A DNA stretch of 64,000 bases from MFD01275-c22 sp963705885. Its GTDB lineage: Bacteria > Actinomycetota > Actinomycetes > JACCUZ01. The notes below the pieces were generated by a model. That model did no database searches. It was not told where the DNA came from and worked only from the letters and a program-made list of their open reading frames with translations. The stretch is from contig OY970120.1 of NCBI GenBank assembly GCA_963705885.1, forward strand, positions 124,001 through 188,000, read 5' to 3'. The translations under genes were made by a program, and so were the position numbers. How positions within the stretch are numbered: the first letter of the stretch is position 1; each line of letters starts with the position of its first letter. Positions 43,658 to 53,645 of this stretch are shown in pieces.

Positions 43658-44230
43658 TCAGCCGCCGTGTCGGCGCCGGTCCACACCCTCGCGCAGCGCG
43701 AGCACGGCCGAGACGTCCAGCACGGCGACCGGTCCCCGGCCGTCGGAGACCTGGCCGACGACCAGGCGGCGCGCCTCGGGAGGGAGGGTCTGCGGCGGTG
43801 GCGCCGGGTCGCCCAGCAACGCGTCGTGGACGCCCGGGACGGCCTCGGCGACGAGCCCGACGACCACGTCGTCCCGCCCCACGACGACCAGCCGGGCGCT
43901 CCCCGGCAGCGGGACGACACCGGCGCCGAGGAGCGGGCGCAGGTCCAGCACGGGCAGCATCCGGCCCCGCCAGTTGGCCACGCCCCGCAGCCACGCGGGC
44001 GAGCCGGGGATCCGGGTGACCAGTGGCACCGGGGCCACCTCGGCGACATCGGCCATCGCGACCGCGTAGCGCGAGGCCCCGAAGCGCAGCAGGACCGCGC
44101 CGGCCGCCGTGCCCGCCTCGCCGTCCGTCTCGTGGTCCTCGGCCCGCGCCGGGACCCCGGCGGGGTCGGCTACCTGACGGTCGACGGGCCCGCCGGCGGG
44201 CTCGTCGACGACGCCGGGGTGCACAGCCAC
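43658..44230 (-). CDS. cheW: CheW-like coupling protein
   Basis: A 190-residue protein. After a low-complexity acidic N-terminus of about 45 residues, the CheW fold runs VLLRFGASRYAVAMADVAEV, PLVTRIPGSPAWLRGVANWR, GRMLPVLDLRPLL and ends with VGQVSDGRGPVAVLDVSAVL. It would link the MCP to CheA. GTG at 44230 stands seven bases after the DUF6113 stop; the frame is open further upstream but that would overlap DUF6113. About 118 bases separate it from the downstream mcp. Confidence 0.83.
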   Translation of the reverse strand: MAVHPGVVDEPAGGPVDRQVADPAGVPARAEDHETDGEAGTAAGAVLLRFGASRYAVAMADVAEVAPVPLVTRIPGSPAWLRGVANWRGRMLPVLDLRPLLGAGVVPLPGSARLVVVGRDDVVVGLVAEAVPGVHDALLGDPAPPPQTLPPEARRLVVGQVSDGRGPVAVLDVSAVLALREGVDRRRHGG

Positions 44231-44237
44231 GTCGTGG

Positions 44238-44621
44238 TCATCGGTCGGCGACGCCGTCCTCTGAAGGCAGCCGGAGCCCGGCGAACGGCCAGGCCACCGC
44301 CGCACCGGCCACCGCCGTGCCCCCGAGGAGCCACAGGTATCCCAGCGGCGTGCCGGGGACCACGAGGTCGCCCTCGGGGCGCGGCGCGGACAGGGTGAGC
44401 ACCGGGGCCACCCACCCGACGGCGGTGACCGCCGCCCCGGCGCGGGCGCCGGTCAGCATCCCCCCGGTGACGACCGCCGCGGCGGTGAGCACCAGACCGC
44501 AGAGGAGACCGACCGGCAGCCCGGCCAGCCGCTGCGGGTGCAGGAACGACCCCAGCAGCCCGGCGGTGGCGCCCACGAGCAGCGCCGCGGCGTACAGCAG
44601 CGCGCGCAGCGGGGAGAGCAC
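44238..44621 (-). CDS. DUF6113-like membrane protein of the mshB neighbourhood
   Basis: A 127-residue protein with four hydrophobic helices (starting LLYAAALLVGATAGLLGSFL, then LPVGLLCGLVLTAAAVVTGG, AGAAVTAVGWVAPVLTLSA, LGYLWLLGGTAVAGAAVAWP). The PEGDLVVPGTPLGYLW stretch before the last helix matches a small membrane family usually beside mshB (Rv1171 in M. tuberculosis, from memory). GTG follows TACCCT by six bases. Here an FtsH-like gene separates it from mshB. Function unknown. Confidence 0.72.
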   Translation of the reverse strand: MLSPLRALLYAAALLVGATAGLLGSFLHPQRLAGLPVGLLCGLVLTAAAVVTGGMLTGARAGAAVTAVGWVAPVLTLSAPRPEGDLVVPGTPLGYLWLLGGTAVAGAAVAWPFAGLRLPSEDGVADR

Positions 44622-44627
44622 CCGCCG

Positions 44628-44633
44628 AGGGTA
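44628..44633 (-). promoter_or_regulatory. -10 element for DUF6113 gene (leaderless)
   Basis: TACCCT, six bases, GTG; it lies just upstream (in + coordinates below) of the FtsH-like stop codon, so DUF6113-cheW may be transcribed separately. Confidence 0.5.
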
Positions 44634-44641
44634 GTTGCCTG

Positions 44642-46652
44642 CTATGCCGGCGGGTCGATGCGTGCGGGCCGGCCGCCGCGGAGGTCGATCGTCCCGGGAC
44701 CACCGCCGCGCACCTCGCGGTCCGGGGAGGCCGCCGCGGCGGCCTCCTCGAGGATGTCGGTGATCTCCTTGCCGATGAGCTCGTGGCGCTCGACGAGCGC
44801 GTCCCGCAGCGCCGCGACGAGGTGCTGGTTGCTGTCCAGCAGGCCGCGCACGACCACCTTCTGCCGCTGCAGCAGCTCCTCGACGCGGGCCCGCCCGGCG
44901 GCGTCGCCGAGCACGCGGCCGACGATGTTGGTGTCGGAGAACGACGAGTTCTGGATGGCGGCGAGGGACACCAGGCTGTCGCCCATGCCGCAGGAGCCGG
45001 TCATCTCCGCCGCGACGTTGGTGGCGTAGAGCAGGTCGCCGCCGGGTCCGGTGGACACGTCGCCGAAGAACAGCTCCTCGGCCACCTGCCCGCCCATCGC
45101 GATCTGGATCAGAGCGGTCATCTCGGCGCGGGAGCGGGTGTAGACCTCGTCCCGGTCGCCGTGCGCGAGCATGCCGAGGGCCTGACGACGCTTGATGATC
45201 GTGAGCACCTCGAGCCGCCGCTGGGGCGCGACCAGCCAGGCGACGGTCGCGTGACCGGCCTCGTGAGTGGCGATCAGACGTTGCTCGTGGTCGGTGTACG
45301 CCACGGGCTGGCCCATCCCGACCTCCTCGACCAGCCGGGCCCTGTCGACGTCCTTCCAGCTCATGGCCTTCTTGCCGCGACGGACCGCGTTGACCAGCGC
45401 CTCGTCGAAGAGGTGCTCGATCATCACAGGGGTGTAGCCCTGGGTCACACCGGCCAGCGCCTCGAGCCGCTCCTCGTCGTCGAGCTCCGGGTCGTGGGCC
45501 TTGGTCGCCAGGAAGTGCTCGATGAGCGTGCGGCGACCTGCCTTGCTGGGCAGCTCGAAGGTGAGCCGACGGTCGAACCGGCCCGGCCGCAGCAGGGCAG
45601 GGTCGAGGTTGTCGGCGCGGTTGGTGGCCGCGATGAGCAGCAGGTTGGTGCTCGGCGGCTTGGGTCGCTGCACCTGCCGGTGCAGGGGCAGATAGAGGTT
45701 CAGGCGGTCGATCATCTTCGCGCGGGTCTTCTGCCAGCCGGTCGGCTCGTCGAAGGACTGCAGCTGCACGAGCAGCTCGTTCACGACGCCCCCCACGCCC
45801 TCGCTCATCACCGCGTTGACGACGGTGCCCTGGCCGGAGCCGGCGGCACCCGCGTAGACCGCGGGGAGGCCGGTCATGCCTCCGCAGTCCGGCGGCCCCG
45901 ACATCCGGGCCGCGTCGGGCATCGTCGTGGCACCCAGCCCGCCGCGGGCCATCGCGATCGCGTCGATCTCCTCGATGAAGCCGATCGCGCCGCCCTCCTG
46001 GCGGGCCGCCTTGCGCAGCGCCTTGAAGTAGGACCGGATCTTCTTCGCCGTGGCGCCGTAGAACATCGACTGGAACGAGGTCGCGCTCACGAACAGGAAC
46101 GGCACGCCTGCCTCGCGGGCCATCGCCTTGGCCAGGTAGGTCTTCCCGGTGCCGGGCATGCCCCTCGAACAGCAGGCCGCGGCGCGGGGTGCCGCCCATC
46201 TCGGCGGCGAAGGTCTTGTGCGCGAGGAAGAGGTTCAGCGACCGGACGACGTCCTCCTTCACCGGGTCGATGCCCTTGACGTCCTCCAGCCGGGTGTCGA
46301 TCTGCTCCGGGCGGTAGGTCACGTGCGGCGACCGGCCGGTGAACACGAACTGCCCGAGGATGATCACGATCAGCAGCGAGAAGAACAGGATCGGCACCAG
46401 GAGCAGCGGGTCCACGCTGGGCAGGTTGAAGATGCCGAGCGGGCGGCCGTCCAGGATGCGGTACCAGAGGTAGGCCGCCGGCACGCCGACCACGAGCACC
46501 AGCGTGAGCAGCCGCTTGCGGCGCAGCACCTCGCGGGACACCCCGACGTCGGCGGACCCGTGGTGCATCACGAACGGCGTCTGGTCGCCCGGTGCGGGGG
46601 GCTTCGACCCCACGTCCACCGCGGCCGGTCCTGACGTGTGCTGGTCGCCCAC
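44642..46652 (-). pseudogene. FtsH-like AAA+ zinc metalloprotease (frameshifted)
   Basis: About 670 residues in two frames. The first part (from GTG 46652, after GGAGGGGCA) has two membrane helices (LLTLVLVVGVPAAYLWYRIL and LLLVPILFFSLLIVIILGQF) and reads to RRGLLFEG, just before the Walker A loop. There the frame breaks near 46155-46164; removing one base from CATGCCC restores FEGxPGTGKTYLAKAM. The second part has FIEEIDAIAMARGG, an insertion of about 45 residues, NRADNLDPALLRPGRFDRRL, the protease site THEAGHATVAW and zinc Asp in GPGGDLLYATN. The insertion marks an actinobacterial FtsH paralog. The break could be a real mutation or a read error. Confidence 0.83.
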
Positions 46653-46891
46653 TGCCCCTCCACCCTCGACACCTGCTGCGGTCCGGGACACCGTCCGCCG
46701 CGGTCGGACCCGCCGGAGTGTCACCCGGTCGGAGCATCAACCTCCGGGCGACCGCTGCCGACAAGGGCCCGGCGGACGAGCATCTTTCCGGAGTCTCACC
46801 GGCCGCGCTGCGCCTTGATCCTGGGCGACCCGGCATTCACCCGTATGCGGCCCCCCGGTCACCCGTTCGGGCTAGCCCGTGCGACGTCCGG

Positions 46892-47932
46892 TCACCCGGC
46901 GTGACCAGGCCCCTCCTGGAGCCCGGAGAACAGGTCCGTCTCCCGGCCGTCGGCGTCACGCTCGGTGCCCGGCTCCCCGCGCACGAGGCGGTAGAACTCG
47001 GTGCCCCACACCTCGTTGCCCAGGTTGTTCGACAACGCGAAGAACGGCCCGTCGACGGTGATCTGCGTGGCGTGCGCGCGCATCGCGGCGAGCTTGGCCT
47101 CGACGTGCTCGTTGGCGACCACAGCCGTCGTGACCAGCTCGTCGGGCACGACCAGCGGGATGTCGCCCTCCGGGTCGACGCCCTCGAAGAACGTGGTGTC
47201 CCCGGCGTCGCGCAGCCGGCGGAGCCCCTCACGCATCCAGGAGTCGGGGACCGCGTTCCAGTAGACCTTCGTGACCTGCCAGGGGGTCCCGGTGCCGAAC
47301 CCTCGGTCGGCCGCGAGCTCCACGGCCCGCATCGCGACCCGGTGGGCCTGGATGTGGTCGGGGTGGCCGTAGCCGCCGTTCTCGTCGTAGGTCACGAGGA
47401 CCTGCGGGCGCACCTCGCGCACGACGTCGACCAGCAGGCCGGCCGCCTCGTCGAGGTCGGCCTGCCAGAAGCACTCCGGCCGGTCGTTGGTGGGCAGACC
47501 CATCATCCCGGAGTCGCGGTAGCGCCCCGGCCCGCCGAGGAAGCGGTGGTCGGTGACGCCCAGCGCCTCCATGGCCGCGGCGAGCTCGCCGATGCGGTGC
47601 TGGCCCAGCGCGTCGTCCTTGTCGGCGGCCAGGTGGGCGAGCCCGGGGACGAGGACCTCGCCCTCCTCGCCCAGGGTGCACGTGACGACGGTGACCTGGC
47701 CGCCCGCGGCCACGAGCTGGGCCATGGTCGCGCCGTTGCCGATGGTCTCGTCGTCCGGGTGGGCGTGCACGAGCAGCAGCCGCCGCGGGTTGTCCAGCGC
47801 GTCCATCTGCGCCCCGGCCGACGGCTCGGCCTGCTCGAGCACGGCCTCCGCCTCACGCAGCACCGCGTCCTCGGGCGAGCTGGGCCGGGCCTCCGGCTCC
47901 TCCGCGAGCGGTCCGTCGGGGGTGGTCGTCAT
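46892..47932 (-). CDS. mshB: N-acetyl-glucosaminyl-inositol deacetylase (mycothiol biosynthesis)
   Basis: A 346-residue LmbE-family zinc deacetylase that removes acetyl from GlcNAc-inositol, the second step of mycothiol synthesis. Zinc motif LLVHAHPDDETIGNGATMAQ (His58, Asp61) and the later YGHPDHIQAH give the three ligands; the catalytic Asp precedes Asp61. GGPGRYRDSGMMGLPTNDRP is an MshB segment that distinguishes it from Mca. The ATG at 47932 follows TAGGGT by seven bases, implying a 48-residue acidic extension before the core; M43 would be the only shorter start. Confidence 0.9.
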   Translation of the reverse strand: MTTTPDGPLAEEPEARPSSPEDAVLREAEAVLEQAEPSAGAQMDALDNPRRLLLVHAHPDDETIGNGATMAQLVAAGGQVTVVTCTLGEEGEVLVPGLAHLAADKDDALGQHRIGELAAAMEALGVTDHRFLGGPGRYRDSGMMGLPTNDRPECFWQADLDEAAGLLVDVVREVRPQVLVTYDENGGYGHPDHIQAHRVAMRAVELAADRGFGTGTPWQVTKVYWNAVPDSWMREGLRRLRDAGDTTFFEGVDPEGDIPLVVPDELVTTAVVANEHVEAKLAAMRAHATQITVDGPFFALSNNLGNEVWGTEFYRLVRGEPGTERDADGRETDLFSGLQEGPGHAG

Positions 47933-47939
47933 GCGCGTG

Positions 47940-47945
47940 ACCCTA
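47940..47945 (-). promoter_or_regulatory. -10 element for mshB (leaderless)
   Basis: TAGGGT, seven bases, ATG. Confidence 0.55.
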
Positions 47946-48019
47946 CCGACGGACGACCACCGGACCGACGTACGACCACCGGCCGGCTGGTCTCGCCGCG
48001 GTCACGCCGCCCGGTCCCG

Positions 48020-48087
48020 CAAGATCCCCACGGCTGTGCCCAGGAAGCGAGCCCACTGCCTTCCTGGGCACGGCGGTGGTGATCTTG
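48020..48087. repeat. Long hairpin with GATC-containing arm ends between divergent promoters
   Basis: Arms 48020-48047 and 48060-48087 (28 bases each, 25 matching) enclose a 12-base loop. They begin CAAGATCC and end GATCTTG, as in the hairpin at 21738. It lies upstream of both mshB and the S9 peptidase gene, so it cannot be their terminator. Confidence 0.8.
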
Positions 48088-48101
48088 GGGGCGGGCGGAA
48101 G

Positions 48102-48107
48102 TACGTT
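48102..48107 (+). promoter_or_regulatory. -10 element for S9 peptidase gene (leaderless)
   Basis: TACGTT, seven bases, GTG. The matching -35 position (48079-48084, GTGATC) lies inside the right arm of the neighbouring hairpin. Confidence 0.5.
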
Positions 48108-48114
48108 GCTGCGG

Positions 48115-50214
48115 GTGACCGAGACCTCCGTGCCCACGACCGGCCCCGAGTCCTTCCCCCGCGCGAACGCCCGCACCCAGCGGTTCACCCGCGGGGCACC
48201 CCGGTCGCTGCACCTCGACCCGACCGGCGGGCGGCTGCTGTTCCTGCGCTCGACAGGCGGCAGCGACCCGGTCGGCTCGCTGTGGAGCCTGGACGCGACC
48301 GGCGAGGAGACGCTGGTCGCGGACCCGAGGGTCCTGCTCAGCGACTCCGGCGAGGAGCTCTCGGCCGCCGAGCGCGCCCGTCGGGAGCGCTCGCGCGAGA
48401 CCTCGTCGGGCATCGTCGGCTACGCGACCGACGACGCGGCTGGAGTCGCGGCGTTCGCGCTGTCGAGCCGGCTGTGGCTGGCGGACCTCGGCAGCGGCAC
48501 GGTACGCGAGCTGCCCGCGACCGGCCCGGTCATCGACCCGCGGCCGGACCCGACGGGGTCACGCGTCGCCTACGCGGCCGACGGCGGGCTGCACGTGGTC
48601 GACGTCGACGGGGCGGGCTCGAGGACGCTGGCCGGACGCGAGGGACCCGAGGTCTCGTGGGGGGTCGCCGAGTTCGTCGCGGCCGAGGAGATGGACCGCT
48701 TCCGTGGCTACTGGTGGTCGCCGGACGGCACGGCCCTGCTCGCGACCCGGGTCGACGAGTCGCCGGTGCAGCGCTGGTGGGTCGCCGACCCGGCCCGCCC
48801 CGCGAACCCCCCGACGGAGCTGGCCTACCCCGTCGCCGGCAGCGCCAACGCCGAGGTGACCGTGCACGTCCTGGGCCTGGACGGCTCACGGACCCCCGTG
48901 ACCTGGGACCGCGAGGCGTTCCCGTACGTCGTGACGGCGGGGTGGTTCGAGGCCGGGGCGCTGCTGCACGTCATGACCCGCGACCAGCGCCGGACGCGGA
49001 CCCTCGCCGTCGACCCGTCCACGGGGGGGACCACCGTGCGCGCGGAGGACCACGACGACGTCTGGCTCGACGTGGTGACCGGCGTGCCGGCGCTGCTGCC
49101 CGACGGGCGCCTGGTGGCCACGGCCGACCTCGACGGCGCGCGCCGGCTCACGGTCGACGGCGTCCCGGCGACGCCGCCGGACGTGCAGGTGTCGCACGTC
49201 GTGTCGGTCGACGGCCAGGGCGTGCTCGTCGCCGGCACCGACGACCCGACCGAGCGCCACCTGTGGCGCGTCGCCCCGACCGGCGAGGTCCACCGGCTGA
49301 CCGACCCCGGCGCCTACCACCTGGGCCTGCTCGCGAACGGGACGCTGGCGCTCTCGACGCGCAGGCTCGAGACCCCGGGGGCCGCCGTCACGGTCGGCCG
49401 CGAGGGGGCCGACCGGCTGACGGTGCGGTCGTACGCCGAGACACCGCCGCTGCACGCTGACGTGCGGATGATGCGCGTGGGGGAGCACGACCTGTGTGCC
49501 GGGCTGCTGCTCCCCCGCGACCACGTCCCCGGGACGCGGCTGCCGGTGCTCATGGACCCCTACGGCGGGCCGCACCACCAGGAGGTCGTCGCGGTCCACG
49601 ACGTCTGGCTCGAGCCGCAGTGGTGGGCCGACCAGGGCTTCGCTGTGGTGGTCGCCGACGGCAGGGGCACCGGGTCACGAGGGCGGGACTGGGACCGAGC
49701 CGTCCGCGACGAGCTCGCCTCGGTCACCCTCGCCGACCAGGTCGAGGCGCTGCACGCGGTCGCTGCGGAGGTGCCCGACCTGGACCTGACGCGGGTCGCG
49801 ATCCGCGGCTGGTCCTTCGGGGGCTACCTCGCCGCTCTCGCCGTGCTCCGCCGGCCCGACGTCTTCCACGCGGCCGTGGCAGGCGCACCGGTGACGGACA
49901 TGCGGATGTACGACACCTTCTACAACGAGCGCTACCTCGGGCACCCGGAGGACGCCCCGGAGGTCTACGACCGCAACTCCCTGATCGCCGACGCCCCGAA
50001 GCTGGAACGGCCGCTGCTGCTCATCCACGGCCTCGCGGACGACAACGTCGTCGCCGCCCACACGCTGCGCCTGTCGTCGGCGCTGCTCGCGGCCGGGCGC
50101 CCCCACGACGTGCTGCCGCTGTCCGGCGTGACGCACATGACACCGCAGGAGGAGGTCGCCGAGAACCTCCTGCTCCTCCAGCTCGACTGGCTCCGCCGCG
50201 CCCTCGCCCGCTGA
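48115..50214 (+). CDS. Prolyl oligopeptidase-family (S9/DPP IV-like) serine peptidase
   Basis: A 699-residue cytosolic peptidase. The N-terminal DPP IV beta-propeller domain (about 1-430) includes ERARRERSRETSSGIVGYAT and FVAAEEMDRFRGYWWSPDGT, with the Glu pair that recognises the substrate amino terminus. The alpha/beta-hydrolase domain (about 440-699) has nucleophile Ser567 in RGWSFGGYLAALAV, Asp643 in HGLADDNVV and His674 in SGVTHMTP. It would release dipeptides, typically after proline. GTG start after a leaderless -10. Oligopeptide transporter genes converge on it, so it may process imported peptides. Confidence 0.92.
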   Translation: MTETSVPTTGPESFPRANARTQRFTRGAPRSLHLDPTGGRLLFLRSTGGSDPVGSLWSLDATGEETLVADPRVLLSDSGEELSAAERARRERSRETSSGIVGYATDDAAGVAAFALSSRLWLADLGSGTVRELPATGPVIDPRPDPTGSRVAYAADGGLHVVDVDGAGSRTLAGREGPEVSWGVAEFVAAEEMDRFRGYWWSPDGTALLATRVDESPVQRWWVADPARPANPPTELAYPVAGSANAEVTVHVLGLDGSRTPVTWDREAFPYVVTAGWFEAGALLHVMTRDQRRTRTLAVDPSTGGTTVRAEDHDDVWLDVVTGVPALLPDGRLVATADLDGARRLTVDGVPATPPDVQVSHVVSVDGQGVLVAGTDDPTERHLWRVAPTGEVHRLTDPGAYHLGLLANGTLALSTRRLETPGAAVTVGREGADRLTVRSYAETPPLHADVRMMRVGEHDLCAGLLLPRDHVPGTRLPVLMDPYGGPHHQEVVAVHDVWLEPQWWADQGFAVVVADGRGTGSRGRDWDRAVRDELASVTLADQVEALHAVAAEVPDLDLTRVAIRGWSFGGYLAALAVLRRPDVFHAAVAGAPVTDMRMYDTFYNERYLGHPEDAPEVYDRNSLIADAPKLERPLLLIHGLADDNVVAAHTLRLSSALLAAGRPHDVLPLSGVTHMTPQEEVAENLLLLQLDWLRRALAR

Positions 50215-50255
50215 CCCACCCGCGCACCGCAATCGACCACGTACGGCATGCGGGT

Positions 50256-50293
50256 GATCGCTTCGGCAGGCGTCTGCGCCTGCTGAGGTGACC
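50256..50293. terminator. Hairpin between S9 peptidase and oppF
   Basis: Arms 50256-50272 and 50277-50293 form 17 positions with 16 pairs if G-U pairs are counted, loop TCTG. The outer end carries GATC. Confidence 0.6.
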
Positions 50294-50305
50294 ACACGCC
50301 TGCTG

Positions 50306-50331
50306 CGGCGCGGCCGGAATCCGCCGCGCCG
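50306..50331. terminator. GC-rich hairpin between S9 peptidase and oppF
   Basis: CGGCGCGG pairs with CCGCGCCG around an inner CGG-AAT-CCG stem, with one bulged C. With the hairpin at 50256 it separates two convergent units. Confidence 0.6.
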
Positions 50332-50351
50332 GGACTGCGGACGACCCCGGC

Positions 50352-51388
<1,037 letters not shown>

Positions 51389-51392
<4 letters not shown>

Positions 51393-52476
51393 TTCTCCTC
51401 CATCCCGGCCGTGCCGGTGGTCGCCGGCGCGTTGGCCTGCCCGGAGTACGCCCCGAGCCGCTCGGTCGCGATCTCGCGCCGTTGTGCGGGCTCGAGGTGA
51501 CACCGCACCGCATGGTCGGGGGTGACGGGCAGCAGGTCCGGCCGCTCGTCGTCGCAGCGGTTGCCGGGCACCAGCTCGTGGTAGGGGCACCGTGGTCGGA
51601 ACACGCAGCCCTTCGGCAGGCTGATCAGCGAGGGCGGCTGGCCGGGGATCGGCTCCAGTCGCGAGCTCTCGCCCGCCGACATCCGCGGCACGGACCCGAG
51701 CAGGCCGAGCGTGTAGGGCATCTCGGGGCGGTAGTAGATGTCGTCGATGCCGCCGCGCTCGACGATGCGCCCGCCGTACATCACGACGACGTCGTCGGCG
51801 AGGTCGGCGACCACCCCGAGGTCGTGGGTGATCAGGACGATGGCAGTGCCGAACTCCTTCTGCAGGTCGCGCAGCAGGTCGATGATCTGCGCCTGGACGG
51901 TCACGTCCAGGGCGGTGGTCGGCTCGTCGGCGATGAGCAGCTCGGGGCTGTTGAGCAGCGCCATCGCGATCATCACCCGCTGGCGCATGCCGCCCGAGAG
52001 GTTGTGCGGGTAGTCCTTGAGGCGACGGTCGGGGCTCGGGATGCCGACCCTGTCGAGCATCTCGCGGGCCTGCTTGAGGGCGACGTCCTTGGACACGTCC
52101 TGATGGACGCGGACCGCCTCGACGAGCTGCTTGCCGATCGAGTAGAAGGGGTGCAGCGAGGAGAGCGGGTCCTGGAAGATCATCGCCATCCGCTTGCCGC
52201 GCAGCGACCGCACCTGCTCGGGGCGGGCCGTGATCAGCTCCTCTCCGTCGAGGCGGACCTCGCCGGACACGGTGGCCGTCTTGCGGTTGACCAGGCCCAT
52301 GATCGCCTGCGACGTCACCGACTTGCCGGACCCCGACTCACCGACGATCGCCAACGTCTGGTTCTTGCGGACCCGGAAGTCGACACCGTCGACGGCGCTG
52401 ACCACGCCGTCCTCGGTCGGGAACGAGACCCGGAGGTCCTTGACGTCGAGGAACGCCTCGTTCGTGGCGGCCACGC

Positions 52477-52480
<4 letters not shown>
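51389..52480 (-). CDS. oppD: Oligopeptide ABC transporter ATP-binding protein OppD
   Basis: A 363-residue ABC ATPase. Walker A GESGSGKSVTSQA, signature LSGGMRQRVMIAMA, Walker B LLIADEPTTALD, switch His in LITHDLGV, and the Opp C-terminal domain with KGCVFRPRCPYHELVPGNRC. It forms a heterodimer with OppF. The GTG overlaps the oppB stop by four bases, as at the oppD/oppF junction, so B, D and F are translationally coupled. Confidence 0.93.
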
Positions 52481-53466
<986 letters not shown>

Positions 53467-53562
53467 GGGTGCTCCTCAGCGCTTCGACGACCACGCAGCG
53501 GGCGTCCCGCCGCCACCGGTCGCTCGGGACGGTTCTGACGATAGGGCCTGGTCAGCCGATCG

Positions 53563-53602
53563 CACGGCCGGGGGGCGGAAATCCTTCCGCCCCCCGGCCG
53601 TG
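53563..53602 (-). terminator. Perfect 18-bp intercistronic hairpin between oppA and oppB
   Basis: CACGGCCGGGGGGCGGAA (53563-53580) pairs perfectly with 53585-53602 around ATCC. There is no T-run after it on the transcribed strand, so it may stabilise the oppA message or reduce read-through rather than end transcription. Confidence 0.7.
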
Positions 53603-53645
53603 GTCACAGGTCACTCGGCGTGCGCCGGGCGACCGTTCCTCGGTC

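Noticed and set aside
38771..44230. The cluster as a flagellar operon
   Set aside because: No flagellar structural, motor, CheR or CheB gene is present in the window.
44642..46159. Separate 505-residue AAA protease beginning MPGTGKT
   Set aside because: It would start inside the Walker A motif and the missing N-terminus is present in another frame directly upstream, so a frameshift is the simpler reading.
46737..46764. TCAA-N16-GCCGACAA on +, close to the sigma-28/WhiG promoter consensus
   Set aside because: No + strand gene follows; the next gene on both sides is on the minus strand. It is kept only as a curiosity unless a small RNA is found there.
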